This document shows positions 16,260-25,420 of a DNA stretch of 64,000 bases, piece after piece (within the stretch, counting starts at the first letter, position 1; each line of letters begins with the position of its first letter). Origin of the DNA: Micromonospora sp. KC213. GTDB taxonomy: Bacteria; Actinomycetota; Actinomycetes; Mycobacteriales; Micromonosporaceae. The translations under genes were made by a program, and so were the position numbers. The stretch covers positions 62,001 through 126,000 of the forward strand of contig NZ_SMKF01000001.1 in NCBI RefSeq assembly GCF_004348325.1, given 5' to 3'. The notes under the pieces are model-generated. The model had not been told where the DNA came from, made no database searches, and was given only the letters and a program-made list of their open reading frames with translations.

Positions 16260-18113
16260 ATGCGCGTGACCAGTAACGGGACGCTGGCGGCAAAGGCATC
16301 GACCGTGGCCACGGGCCGTGGCGAGCGGAACCGAGCGCTGGTCTATACCGGCACCATCGGCGTCACCACCGTGGCATTGGCTGGACTCATGGGATGGCTC
16401 ACGCGGTCGCTGGGCGGCGGGGCCGTGCTCGCGTGGTGGGCAGGACTTCTGGCGGTACCGGTGACCAGTCGGATCGCCCAGCAGGCGGTGCACACGGTGC
16501 TGCAGGCCATCCTGCCGGACGCCGCGCCGCTGTCGGACCTGGATGCTCAGGCGACCGAGGCCGCGGTCGCCAGAACCTGCTTGGTGTATCCCGTCATCGT
16601 GCACGATGAGCAGGACGTCGAGGATCTCCTGACGACAATGCGCGATTCGCGGCGGGACGCCGGATCCGGGTTCGTCGCCCACGTGGCACTGGTGGACTTT
16701 GCCGACGGGAACTCCCCCACCCATCCCGGGGACGAAAAGCTGAGCCGTCTCATCGAAGAACGCATCCGGGTCGCGCATGACTGTGCTCCCGGCCCACCGA
16801 TGTTCGCGCTTTTCAGAGCCAGGAAGTGGAATTCGGCCGACGGCGTCTGGATGGGTTGGGAGCGCAAGCGCGGCAAAATTGTGGAATTCGTGCGCGTGGT
16901 CAACGGGTCACAGGACACGACGTTCCTGGCCAACCGGACGGCCACGGCAGCGCTTCGAGGTGTGCGGTTCGTCATCACGCTCGACGTGTGTAGCCGACTG
17001 TGTCCAGGTAGCGCTCGGCAACTCGTCGCCACGATCGCCCATCCCGACAACTGCCCGGTCGTCGACCGGGAGACCGGTCAGGTCGTGTCTGGTTTCACGT
17101 TTCTCCGCCCGCTCATCGCTTCCAGACGAGCGCGGACCCTCTTCGCTTGGGCGACTCGAGCCAAGCAGCGCTCAGCCAAGATCACGGTCATGCAACAGCT
17201 CTTCGGCCGGGATCATTTCTTTGGCCAGGGAATCTTCGAGATCACCGCATTCGCAGCCACCTTGAACGACAGCCTCCCGGAAAACGCCGTACTCAACCAC
17301 GACAAGATCGAGGGCATGTACGCTCGCGCGGCCTACGAGAGCCGCGCAATGATCATCGAGGACTCCCCCGAAGACTACCTGGCCTCCCGACTTCGCGACC
17401 ATCGATGGGCACGAGGAGACATTCACCTCGTCCCCTGGCTCCTCGCCGGTCCGAAGTCAACATTGCGACGACTCCCACTGCTGGACCGATACCGTGTGCT
17501 CGACGACGCCGTGGGTCACCTGTTGCCACCGGTGAGCTTGGCGCTGTTGGCCTGCGGCTGGCTGGCCCTGCCAGGCGCCCGAGCGGGGCTGTTCGCCGCC
17601 GTGGTGGTGCTGGTGCCACTGCTGGCTGGTCACGTGCTGTTCCGCCCAATACTGGCGATCGCCCGACCGTTTCGGCGACGGTTCATATCCGCCCCGACGA
17701 CGGAGTTGGTGGGGCATCCGTTCCTTCGAGATCACTACAGACACGTCAGACACAAGACTCTTGCGGAGTTGGCGAGCCTTCCGACGGGAATCCTGCTCAT
17801 GGCGGACCGGGCGGTCACCCTCACCGATGCGGTGGTGCGAGCGGGGTACCGCACCGTCGCTAGCCATCGGGGAATCCTGCAGTGGACAGCAGCGCGGACG
17901 CAGACCCGACAGCTGAGGGACGGCGTATGGGTGCGCTATCGCACGATGAGGGCGTCCTGCGTGCTCAGCCTGGTTCTCGCCGGCGTCATTTGGTCGGTCA
18001 ACCCATCAGCGTTGCCATTCGCGGCGCCGCTGCTCATGCTGTGGTTGGTGGCGCCGCTCGCGGTCTACTACTCGGCCAAACCCACCGTCCGGATACCGTT
18101 CACGACTCGATGA
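16260..18113 (+). CDS. membrane GT84-type (cyclic beta-1,2-glucan synthase-like) glycosyltransferase
   Basis: A 617-residue membrane protein matching the glucosyltransferase (GT84) core of cyclic beta-1,2-glucan synthases such as NdvB. Shared landmarks are KWNSADGVWMGWERKRGK (near 189-206), FVITLD (near 237), QLFGRDHFFGQGIFE, ENAVLNHDKIEGMYAR and DHRWARGD. Hydrophobic segments lie near residues 28-70, 420-465 and 560-605. It is far shorter than NdvB (about 2,800 residues) and lacks the GH94 phosphorylase region. The family DxD motif (LDADT) reads LDVCS here, so the metal site is altered and activity is uncertain. AAGGGG lies just before ATG 16260. Two ABC half-transporter genes follow 97 bp later, suggesting synthesis and export of a saccharide. 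The product linkage is unknown. Confidence 0.75.
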   Translation: MRVTSNGTLAAKASTVATGRGERNRALVYTGTIGVTTVALAGLMGWLTRSLGGGAVLAWWAGLLAVPVTSRIAQQAVHTVLQAILPDAAPLSDLDAQATEAAVARTCLVYPVIVHDEQDVEDLLTTMRDSRRDAGSGFVAHVALVDFADGNSPTHPGDEKLSRLIEERIRVAHDCAPGPPMFALFRARKWNSADGVWMGWERKRGKIVEFVRVVNGSQDTTFLANRTATAALRGVRFVITLDVCSRLCPGSARQLVATIAHPDNCPVVDRETGQVVSGFTFLRPLIASRRARTLFAWATRAKQRSAKITVMQQLFGRDHFFGQGIFEITAFAATLNDSLPENAVLNHDKIEGMYARAAYESRAMIIEDSPEDYLASRLRDHRWARGDIHLVPWLLAGPKSTLRRLPLLDRYRVLDDAVGHLLPPVSLALLACGWLALPGARAGLFAAVVVLVPLLAGHVLFRPILAIARPFRRRFISAPTTELVGHPFLRDHYRHVRHKTLAELASLPTGILLMADRAVTLTDAVVRAGYRTVASHRGILQWTAARTQTRQLRDGVWVRYRTMRASCVLSLVLAGVIWSVNPSALPFAAPLLMLWLVAPLAVYYSAKPTVRIPFTTR

Positions 18114-18210
18114 GGGCTCCTACCGACATCGAGCGCCTTCGCGATCATCTGCGAGAGCCGCATCGTCCCATCGACGATCAACTAACTTCAACGAGCCAGG
18201 GGGTTCGGGC

Positions 18211-20088
18211 ATGGCGGTCGAGGATGCGGCGCAGCCACCGGCGCTGCTGGACTTCCGAGTATCAGCGCTCTTGGCGACTGCGGCTGAGCGAATTCGGCTG
18301 GCACGGCTGCTGGCGTTGGCCGGTCCTGGGCTAGTCACCGGGATCATCGCGGCGGGAGTCGCCATGGCGACGTCGGCACCGCTGACGGCGTTGGGTACCG
18401 GCGCTGTGGTCGAGAGCGTCGTCGCCGGCAGGGGCATTGCCCAGATGGTGGTGCCGCTCGCGATGGTGGCTGGCGGCGTCCTGTTGCGTCATATCGGCGA
18501 GTCGCTGCTGGAGTTGCTCAACTGGCTGGCCACCCGCCGGATTGACAGTGCGGCGCGCAGTCGGGTGAGGACAACGGCGTTGAGCCCGGCGTTCATCGAC
18601 CACCTGGCCGATCCTCGCTTCGCCGCGGAGGTGACCCGAGCCTCAGACCAAGGTGAGACGTGGCGTCTCCGGTCACCCGGCACCGCGGCGACCGGCCAGG
18701 TGGTACTGCTGGCTCGGCTGGTGTCGGCGGTGGGTGCCGCCGTCGTCGTCGCGGCCTACTTTCCGTGGCTGGCGGTGGGGCTGCTGGCAGGTTCCCTGTT
18801 GATCCGGGCGATCACCCGCCGGCAGTGGATCTACCTGGAGCGGTTGGTTGATGGTTTCGCCGATGCGCAGCGCCGGGCTGAGTACTGGACTGAGCTGGCC
18901 GCGGGGCCGGCCGCGGCAAAGGAGATCCGGCTGTTCGGGCTGGCGCCGTGGGTCGTGGGGCGCCGGCGAGAGGCTCATTCCGCCTGGGCGACGCCGTACT
19001 CGACGGAGGTGCGCGGAATCCTGCGGCGGCAGTGGGTCACGATCCTCATCGCCGCCGGTGCCAGCCTGGCCGCGCTACTGATCCCCGGGTTGGCCGCTCT
19101 TGATGGACGGCTGAGCCCCAGTGGGCTGGCGGAATGCCTGGCCGCGGCGTGGGCCATTTTCAGCATCAGCTTCATGGGCGTTGAGGCGTTGAACGTCGAG
19201 TACGGTGTCGGTGCCGTGCATGCGTTGGATCGGCTGGCCGCCCGCTACGGCACACCGGCACCCAGGACGAGTGCTACGGACACCGCCGGGGCCACAGCAG
19301 CCACAGTCGAGCCGGGCCCGCCCAGGGTGGGCTTCGAGCAGGTGCGGTTCGGTTATCCGACTGGCGACCGGCTGGTGCTGGATGGGCTGGACCTCGACAT
19401 CCACCCGGGTGAGGTGCTTGCCATCGTCGGCCTCAACGGTGCTGGGAAGACGACGCTCATCAAGCTCCTGGCCGGCTTGCACCGTCCGCAATCCGGCCGG
19501 GTCACGGTGGACGGGGTTGACATGGCCCGCCTGGATCCCGTGGCATGGCGGCGTCGCATGGCCGTGGTTTTCCAGGATTTCGTGCACTACCCCTCCACAT
19601 TGCGCGACAACATCCGGATGTCGGCGCCAGAGGCGTCCGCCGACGATGAGGCGATCATGGCGGCTCTCGAGGCTGCCGGTGCGCGGGAGATCATTGAGCG
19701 GCACGGGGAAGGTCTGGACACCCCACTGTGGCGTGCTGACGCCGGCGGCACCGACCTGTCCGGCGGACAGTGGCAGAAGATCGCCATCGCCCGGGCGATC
19801 TTCGCGGTCCGCCACGGCCGCACGGTCCTGGTGTTGGACGAACCCACGGCCCACCTGGATGTCGCGGCCGAGGCTGAGTTCTACCGGCAGGTCGTCGCGG
19901 CGGTAGGTGATGTGTCGGTCGTCCTGATCTCGCACCGGCTGTCGACGATCCGTGACGCTGACCGGATCGTCGTGCTGTCCGACGGGCGAGTCGCCGAGGC
20001 GGGCAGCCACGAGGAACTGATGCATCTCAACGGAACCTACGCGCGGCTGTTCCGGCTGCAGGCGGACCGCTTTGCGGGTGTGTCATGA
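18211..20088 (+). CDS. ABC transporter, fused permease-ATPase half-transporter
   Basis: A 625-residue exporter half-transporter: an N-terminal membrane domain of about six helices (roughly 30-340) and an ATPase domain with Walker A GLNGAGKTTL, signature LSGGQWQKIAIARAI, Walker B VLVLDEPTAHLD and switch His in SHRLST. KEIRLFG marks the coupling-helix region typical of actinomycete exporters. CAGGGGG precedes ATG 18211. Its stop overlaps the next half-transporter as ATGA, so the two probably form a heterodimer. Both ATPase halves look catalytically competent. The substrate is not evident; the preceding glycosyltransferase suggests a saccharide, and peptide natural products are the main alternative. 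Confidence 0.9.
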   Translation: MAVEDAAQPPALLDFRVSALLATAAERIRLARLLALAGPGLVTGIIAAGVAMATSAPLTALGTGAVVESVVAGRGIAQMVVPLAMVAGGVLLRHIGESLLELLNWLATRRIDSAARSRVRTTALSPAFIDHLADPRFAAEVTRASDQGETWRLRSPGTAATGQVVLLARLVSAVGAAVVVAAYFPWLAVGLLAGSLLIRAITRRQWIYLERLVDGFADAQRRAEYWTELAAGPAAAKEIRLFGLAPWVVGRRREAHSAWATPYSTEVRGILRRQWVTILIAAGASLAALLIPGLAALDGRLSPSGLAECLAAAWAIFSISFMGVEALNVEYGVGAVHALDRLAARYGTPAPRTSATDTAGATAATVEPGPPRVGFEQVRFGYPTGDRLVLDGLDLDIHPGEVLAIVGLNGAGKTTLIKLLAGLHRPQSGRVTVDGVDMARLDPVAWRRRMAVVFQDFVHYPSTLRDNIRMSAPEASADDEAIMAALEAAGAREIIERHGEGLDTPLWRADAGGTDLSGGQWQKIAIARAIFAVRHGRTVLVLDEPTAHLDVAAEAEFYRQVVAAVGDVSVVLISHRLSTIRDADRIVVLSDGRVAEAGSHEELMHLNGTYARLFRLQADRFAGVS

Positions 20089-21860
20089 GGCGGATGCTGG
20101 GCATCACCGCGGTATCGCTGCGGCTGACCTGGCGCGCGTACCCGCTGGGCACGGTGCTGGGGGTCGGCCTGACCGTGGCGCTGGCCGGCGTGGCTGCCGG
20201 TACCGCCGTCAGCCAGCGCTGGCTGATCGATTCCGCAGGTATGGGCATGCTGCCGAGCTTAATCAGCGCGGTTGCGTTGGGTGTCGCCGTGCACATCGTC
20301 ACCTTGACCCTCGGCCGGATAGCGGGCAACCTGCGGGTTGATCTCGCCGACCGGGTCGCGGCGACACTCGTCGAGGACATTCTGACCGCCACGGCCAAGG
20401 TGCCCGACATTGAGCATCTTGAGCGGCCCGAGCACCTTAACCGGTTGTCGCTGCTGCGTCGCGGCGCCTGGGCGCTGGCCTGGTCATGCTGGTCACTCGC
20501 GGAGACAGCCTGCGCGGTCGCCAGCCTGGCCCTGAGCGCGTGGCTCCTCGTCGACATCCACCCGGTACTGATTGTCCTCGTCATCGGGACCGCGCCGGTG
20601 CTGCTAGCGGGGCGGCGAGCGCAACGTTTGCTCGGGCAGGCGCGCGACGAGGTGGCCGGGCCGCTACGGCAGGAGGCCCAGCTACACGATCTGTGTATCA
20701 AGCCCGACCCTGCCAAGGAAGTGTGGATCGCCGGAGCCGGCCCCGAGTTGGACCGAATGGCGCGTGCGGCGTGGCAGACGGCAACTCGCCGGGAGGTTGC
20801 CGCCAGGCTGCGGGGTCTGGTCTGGTCGTACGCCGGCTGGGCGACCTACGCCGCTGGGCTCGCAGTGGCTGTCATCGTGGTGGCTGATGCCGCGATGCAC
20901 CACCGCGCCTCGGTGGGTGACGTGGTGCTGGTACTGAGCCTGTCGAGGGAGCTGCGCTCACAGGCGGCCGGGACGATCGGCGGTCTCGGGGCCGTGGCGG
21001 AGGCCGGTCGGATCGCCGGCCACTACAACTGGCTCCGGCAGTACGCGGCTTCCCGGCAACGGAGTGGCGCCACCGCCCCGGACCGCCTGACGAGCGGAAT
21101 CCGACTGCGTGGCGTAACTTTCTGCTATCCCGGCACCGACATCCCGGTGTTGCAGGATGTCGACATGGATCTTCCGGCGGGGGCAACGATCGCCCTGGTC
21201 GGCATCAACGGCGCCGGGAAGAGCACCCTCATCAAACTCCTGTGCGGCCTGTACCAACCCGACCATGGCGTCATCACGGTGGACGGGACTCCGCTCGCTG
21301 ACCTGGACCCGGCCAGCTGGGCGGCACGCTGCTCCGGCGTTTTCCAGGACTTCGGCAAACTGCAGCTGCCCGTCCGCACGGCGGTCGGCGTGGGAGATCT
21401 CCGGCGCATCGATGTCCCGCAGGCTGTCCCGAACGCGGTCGAGCGGGCCGGCGCTGCCGGCCTCGTCGCCGCGTTGCCTCAAGGGCTGGACACCCAGCTA
21501 GGACATGTGTTCGGCGGTGTGGAACTGTCGCACGGTCAGTGGCAGAAACTGGCTCTGGCCCGCGCTTTCATGCGTGAGCAGCCGCTGCTCCTGGTGCTCG
21601 ACGAGCCGACAGCGGCGATGGATCCACAGGCCGAACACGACCTGTTCGAAACCTTCGCCCAGCAATCGCGGGCGGCATCCACCCGCTCCGGAGCGGTAAC
21701 GCTTCTGGTCTCCCACCGATTCTCCACGGTGCACATGGCTGACCGGATCTTTGTGCTGTCTGACGGGAGAATCGTCCAATCGGGGACACACAGCGAGCTC
21801 CTGGCGGCCACCGGTCCGTACGCAACCCTCTACACGGCGCAAGCCCGGGCGTACGGGTGA
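20085..21860 (+). CDS. ABC transporter, fused permease-ATPase half-transporter
   Basis: A 591-residue partner of the preceding exporter. The membrane domain (about 15-320) is followed by an ATPase with Walker A GINGAGKSTL, signature LSHGQWQKLALARAF, Walker B LLLVLDEPTAAMD and switch motif SHRFST. The signature has LSHGQ in place of LSGGQ, a small change often found in one half of asymmetric heterodimers. The start overlaps the upstream stop (ATGA at 20085-20088), indicating coupled translation and equal stoichiometry. It ends the + strand operon; the downstream methionine aminopeptidase gene is convergent. Confidence 0.9.
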   Translation: MRRMLGITAVSLRLTWRAYPLGTVLGVGLTVALAGVAAGTAVSQRWLIDSAGMGMLPSLISAVALGVAVHIVTLTLGRIAGNLRVDLADRVAATLVEDILTATAKVPDIEHLERPEHLNRLSLLRRGAWALAWSCWSLAETACAVASLALSAWLLVDIHPVLIVLVIGTAPVLLAGRRAQRLLGQARDEVAGPLRQEAQLHDLCIKPDPAKEVWIAGAGPELDRMARAAWQTATRREVAARLRGLVWSYAGWATYAAGLAVAVIVVADAAMHHRASVGDVVLVLSLSRELRSQAAGTIGGLGAVAEAGRIAGHYNWLRQYAASRQRSGATAPDRLTSGIRLRGVTFCYPGTDIPVLQDVDMDLPAGATIALVGINGAGKSTLIKLLCGLYQPDHGVITVDGTPLADLDPASWAARCSGVFQDFGKLQLPVRTAVGVGDLRRIDVPQAVPNAVERAGAAGLVAALPQGLDTQLGHVFGGVELSHGQWQKLALARAFMREQPLLLVLDEPTAAMDPQAEHDLFETFAQQSRAASTRSGAVTLLVSHRFSTVHMADRIFVLSDGRIVQSGTHSELLAATGPYATLYTAQARAYG

Positions 21861-22066
21861 GCGCCCGGACAAGCCGAATCGCTTCCGGTCAAGAGGCTGT
21901 CCATCTCAGGCCGAACGTGCCCGTGCGCCCTGCCGACAGGTGTCAGGGCAGATCTGAAGTCAATGGCCAGCGCGGACCAGGGTGGCCCCCGGCGTGTCGG
22001 GCCAGAAACACCTCCGTGACACGGTCCCGGTGACCCGCCTGCGACATGGTCGGTCAGGGCAGTGGG

Positions 22067-22885
22067 TCAGGAGGCTGTGGCGGGCTTTCTGGTGGCGTCG
22101 GCCGAGGTGACGCCGCGCGTGAGGCGGCGGGTGAGGACCTGGGGGCCAGAAGCCGTGATGGCGACGGTGTGTTCGGAGTGTGCGGCGCGGGAGCCGTCGG
22201 CGGAGCGGATCGTCCAGCCGTCGTCGTCGAACCTGATTTCGTCGGTGGAGCGGCAGAACCAGGGCTCGATGGCGATGGTGAGGCCGGGTTGCAGTTTCAT
22301 GCCGCGGCGGGCGCGGCCGTTGTTGGCCACGTGCGGGGCCTCGTGCATGGTGCGGCCGATGCCGTGGCCGCCGAACTCGGCGTTCACGCCGTAGCCGTAG
22401 GAATGGGCGACCTCGCCGATCGCGGCGGAGATGTCGCCGAGGCGGCCGCCGGGCTGGGCGGCGGTGATCCCGGCCTCCAGTGCGACCTCGGTGGCCTCGA
22501 TCAGCTTCAGGTCGGCCGGGTCGGGGGTGCCGACGATGACGGAGAGCGCGGAGTCGGCGACCCATCCGTCGATGCCGACTGCCATGTCGATGCTGAGCAG
22601 GTCACCGTCCCGCAGACCATAGTCGTGCGGCAGGCCGTGCAGCACCGCGTCGTTGACCGACAGGCACAGCACGTTGCGGAACGGGCCGCGGCCGAACGAA
22701 GGGGCGTAGTCCCAGTAGCAGGATGTCGCGCCGCGTTCGGTGATCCGGCGGCGGGCGTGGTGTTCGAGGTCCATCAGGTTGACGCCGACCGCGGCGACAT
22801 CGCTCAGCTCGGCGAGCAGTTCGCCGACGAACTGGCCGGTCACCGCCATCCGGCCGATCTCCTCGGCGGACTTGAGCTCGATCAC
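22067..22885 (-). CDS. map: type I methionine aminopeptidase
   Basis: A 272-residue type I methionine aminopeptidase, the cytosolic enzyme that removes N-terminal Met from new proteins. All metal ligands are visible: SIDMAVGIDGWVADSA (two Asp), FGGHGIGRTMHEAPH (His), IEPW (Glu) and HSEHTVAI (Glu). The length is standard, without the SH3-type N-terminal extension of other actinobacterial paralogues. The start is GTG 22885 with a strong GGGGGAGG upstream. It is probably a second copy, since the housekeeping map usually sits in the ribosomal operon. It diverges from a small HTH gene, and two adjacent palindromes 22-49 bp upstream of its start suggest regulation by that protein. Confidence 0.93.
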   Translation of the reverse strand: MIELKSAEEIGRMAVTGQFVGELLAELSDVAAVGVNLMDLEHHARRRITERGATSCYWDYAPSFGRGPFRNVLCLSVNDAVLHGLPHDYGLRDGDLLSIDMAVGIDGWVADSALSVIVGTPDPADLKLIEATEVALEAGITAAQPGGRLGDISAAIGEVAHSYGYGVNAEFGGHGIGRTMHEAPHVANNGRARRGMKLQPGLTIAIEPWFCRSTDEIRFDDDGWTIRSADGSRAAHSEHTVAITASGPQVLTRRLTRGVTSADATRKPATAS

Positions 22886-22906
22886 GACAGCCTCCCCCTC
22901 CGATGC

Positions 22907-22934
22907 GGTATTTCTATACCGGTATTTTTATACC
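22907..22934. promoter_or_regulatory. tandem 14-bp palindromic operators
   Basis: Two directly adjacent palindromes, GGTATTTCTATACC (22907-22920) and GGTATTTTTATACC (22921-22934), differ at one base. They are strikingly AT-rich in a GC-rich genome and lie between the divergent aminopeptidase and HTH genes. They probably hold the promoters and the operator pair bound by the HTH protein. Confidence 0.7.
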
Positions 22935-22973
22935 ATGCCAGGTCGGGACGTCCGAAGGGGATATCCTGCTGGC

Positions 22974-23240
22974 ATGGTTCGCCAGCCACTCACCGCCGAA
23001 CAGATCGCAGCGGGCCAGCGCCTCGGAACCGCCCTGCGGGCCGCGCGGGCCGGCCGCAGCCTCGTCGAGGTTGCCCTGGCGGCCGGCATCTCCCCCGAGA
23101 CGCTACGCAAGATCGAGGCGGGCCGCCTTCCGGCTCCGGCGTTCGGCACTGTCGTCTGCCTCAGCCAGGCCCTGGAGATTCCCCTCAGCGACCTGGCCGA
23201 CGTCTGGCTGGCCGACACGCCCATCCGCCAAGCGTCCTAG
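22974..23240 (+). CDS. small XRE-family HTH regulator
   Basis: An 88-residue protein that is almost entirely one helix-turn-helix domain: LGTALRAARAGRSLVEVALAAGISPETLRKIEAGRLPAP contains the five-helix XRE/lambda-repressor pattern (shown by LVEVALAAGISPETLRKIE). There is no effector domain, so it may sense through oligomerisation or a partner. ATG 22974 lies 40 bp from the tandem operators; the Shine-Dalgarno (GAAGGGG) is rather far upstream, so a nearby start is possible. Divergent from map, it is likely an autoregulator that also controls the aminopeptidase. Confidence 0.85.
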   Translation: MVRQPLTAEQIAAGQRLGTALRAARAGRSLVEVALAAGISPETLRKIEAGRLPAPAFGTVVCLSQALEIPLSDLADVWLADTPIRQAS

Positions 23241-23450
23241 CCTGGGTGATTCACCCTGATCGCCGAGGTGGACTGTTCACCGGCACGCACCTGAGCAGGG
23301 TTGCCCGCCCGCGAGAGACCCAGGACCGTCCGGTCAGTTCAACGCGCCCGGGCGCCTGGTGTATCGGGCCTGGCCACGCCGAAGCTGATCAAGCGGTTCT
23401 GGGCCTTGCCGCGTCCTGCCTGCCGGGGTGACCGATGCGGGGCAGACGAA

Positions 23451-23471
23451 CGGCCGCCACGGTGGCGGCCG
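23451..23471 (-). terminator. hairpin after the sigma/ABC operon
   Basis: CGGCCGCC (23451-23458) pairs with GGCGGCCG (23464-23471) around a 5-base loop, 16 bases beyond the stop of the last - strand gene (23487). The 246 bp between the HTH stop and this operon hold no supported gene. Confidence 0.5.
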
Positions 23472-23486
23472 ATGCCCGAGAGTGAA

Positions 23487-24086
23487 TCAGTGGATGTACT
23501 CGGCGGCCTCCCGCCCGGCCGGCCCGGCGAACGACCAGGCGACCAGCCCGCCGAGCGCGAGCACGCCCGCCGTCACCGCGGCCGCCGTGTTCTGCGGCCC
23601 CTGCGCCTGCCACGTCACGACGGCACCCCCGGTCCCGTCCTGGGGATACACGGCCGCGATGGTCGTCCAGAGCAGGGGCAGCAGCCACGCCCGGGCGGCG
23701 CCGAACGTCGCGGTGCCCAGCGCGGTCAAACCCAGCAGACCGGCCGCGTCGCGGACGACCAGTGCGGCCGGGCCGAACCGGGCCGCGGTCGGCAACGTGG
23801 CGGACAGGACGAGCGAGACGACCAGCAGGGCGGCAACCAGGTGCACGGCCCGCCGCCAGGGCCAGCGCATCGCCGCGATACGTTCCAGGTGGTCGTCCGG
23901 TCCGGCCAGCGTGGTCGACAGCACCGCGACCATCAACAGCACGGTCAGCACGACCGTGACGCGGGCGGCGTCCCGGCTGTCCGCGAGCGCGAGCCACAGG
24001 CCCCAGATGAGCACCGCGCCACCGACGCTCACCGCCAGCGCGAGCGGGACCCGCCGCGAGCGCAGGTACAGCAGGGTCCAGGTCAT
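23487..24086 (-). CDS. integral membrane protein, putative ABC permease subunit
   Basis: A 199-residue hydrophobic protein with about five or six membrane segments (for example LALAVSVGGAVLIWGLWLAL and TVVLTVLLMVAVLS). No known motif is seen. ATG 24086 overlaps the upstream stop as ATGA. It is the last gene of the sigma/anti-sigma/ABC operon, so it is probably the second membrane subunit of the transporter or an accessory protein. The function is otherwise unknown. Confidence 0.75.
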   Translation of the reverse strand: MTWTLLYLRSRRVPLALAVSVGGAVLIWGLWLALADSRDAARVTVVLTVLLMVAVLSTTLAGPDDHLERIAAMRWPWRRAVHLVAALLVVSLVLSATLPTAARFGPAALVVRDAAGLLGLTALGTATFGAARAWLLPLLWTTIAAVYPQDGTGGAVVTWQAQGPQNTAAAVTAGVLALGGLVAWSFAGPAGREAAEYIH

Positions 24087-25420
24087 CGGGCGCTCCGGGA
24101 CAGCAGTCCGGCGCTGTCCGCGCAGGCCCGGACGGCGCGGTGGACGGCCGTCACGCGGGCTAGCGCCTCGTCCTCGGGCAGTTGCCGCAGACCCTGCCAC
24201 AACTGGACGGCTTCGGCGTTCAACGCCGGGTCCTCGGAGAGGGCACCGGGGATGACGCCGACGTCCGACCGTGGCTCCTGCCCGAGCAGCCAGTAGGCCG
24301 CCGCCCGCTCGACCACCGGGTCGCGGTCGCGGCAGTCCCGGTCACTCTCGACGCCCAGCCCGGCAACGATCTCCGGCACCACCGCGCCCGGATGGGCGAG
24401 CCCGCCGTGGTCGTCGGTCCGGACCGGGATCCGTACGACGTCGTCGCGCCGGGGCGGCTGGGGTGTGCCGGCATCGTACGTGCGGGTGTCCTCGTGCACC
24501 GCGCTCGGCGCACCCGGCAGCCGGGCCAGCCGGGCCAGGCCGTCGCGGGCCAACGGGGTGAGCGCCGCGAGCACGTGGGCGTTGACCCGGCTGACACAGA
24601 CCTTCGGCGCGTCGTCGGTACACACCAGTTGCCGTGCGACCGGGTCGATCGGCGTGTCCAGGGCTGCCGCGTCCCGGGGCACCACCGCGCTCGCCGCGGT
24701 CACCCCGAGCAGCACCGGCAGCAGTGCGGCCGTACGGAGACGCCAGTCGCCGGCCACGACCAGCACCACACCGGCGACCGCGAGCGCGGCCATCCAGATC
24801 GCGTGTGCGCCGCTGACCCGGTTGTCGATCGTCTGGAAGGCATGGTGCTGACTCGTGCCGTAGATCGGCGACAGCACCGCAGCCAACCAGTCCGGCCGGA
24901 TCTGCGATCCGAACATCGTCAGCAGGACACCGGCCACACCCAGCGCGGGAGCGGTCGCCAGGGCGGGCAGCAGCCGCCCTGTCCCCAGGCCGAGCCACGC
25001 CGCACCGATCAGGGACAGCACGCCCACCGCCGTGACGACGGTGAAGTTCACCACCGGGAAGTAGCGGGCGGTGGTGATGATCCAGGCGGCGCCGGCCAGG
25101 ATCGTCAGCAGGTACCCGGCCGCCAGCGCGACGGCCATCGCACCGAGGACCGGTGCCATCCGCTGCCCGCGGGGGCGGGGCGTGGTCGCGAACAGTTCGC
25201 CGACCTTCGCCCGGTGCTCCCGGCGGCCCTGCCAGGCGCCGGCGGCGAGGGCGAGCGGCCACAGGAGCAACGTGTACTCGCGCGCGGTCATGGCCAGCGA
25301 CATCCAGCCGCTCGCCCACCGGCCTGGCGCGACGTAGAGGGCGGCGACCGCGATCACCAGCATGATCAGCGCCGCGCCCGGGGCGGCGGACCGGCGCAGC
25401 TCGACTCCGAGGACGTTCAT
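24083..25420 (-). CDS. ABC transporter permease-like membrane protein
   Basis: A 445-residue protein. The first 250-270 residues contain about six membrane segments, as in ABC-2-type permeases. The remainder is a soluble, presumably extracytoplasmic, region with two Cys close together (LVCTDDAPKVCVSR) and no recognised catalytic motif. ATG 25420 overlaps the ATPase stop (ATGA) and its own stop overlaps the next gene. The soluble tail could bind substrate or a partner protein. It is the likely main permease for the adjacent ATPase. Confidence 0.8.
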   Translation of the reverse strand: MNVLGVELRRSAAPGAALIMLVIAVAALYVAPGRWASGWMSLAMTAREYTLLLWPLALAAGAWQGRREHRAKVGELFATTPRPRGQRMAPVLGAMAVALAAGYLLTILAGAAWIITTARYFPVVNFTVVTAVGVLSLIGAAWLGLGTGRLLPALATAPALGVAGVLLTMFGSQIRPDWLAAVLSPIYGTSQHHAFQTIDNRVSGAHAIWMAALAVAGVVLVVAGDWRLRTAALLPVLLGVTAASAVVPRDAAALDTPIDPVARQLVCTDDAPKVCVSRVNAHVLAALTPLARDGLARLARLPGAPSAVHEDTRTYDAGTPQPPRRDDVVRIPVRTDDHGGLAHPGAVVPEIVAGLGVESDRDCRDRDPVVERAAAYWLLGQEPRSDVGVIPGALSEDPALNAEAVQLWQGLRQLPEDEALARVTAVHRAVRACADSAGLLSRSAR

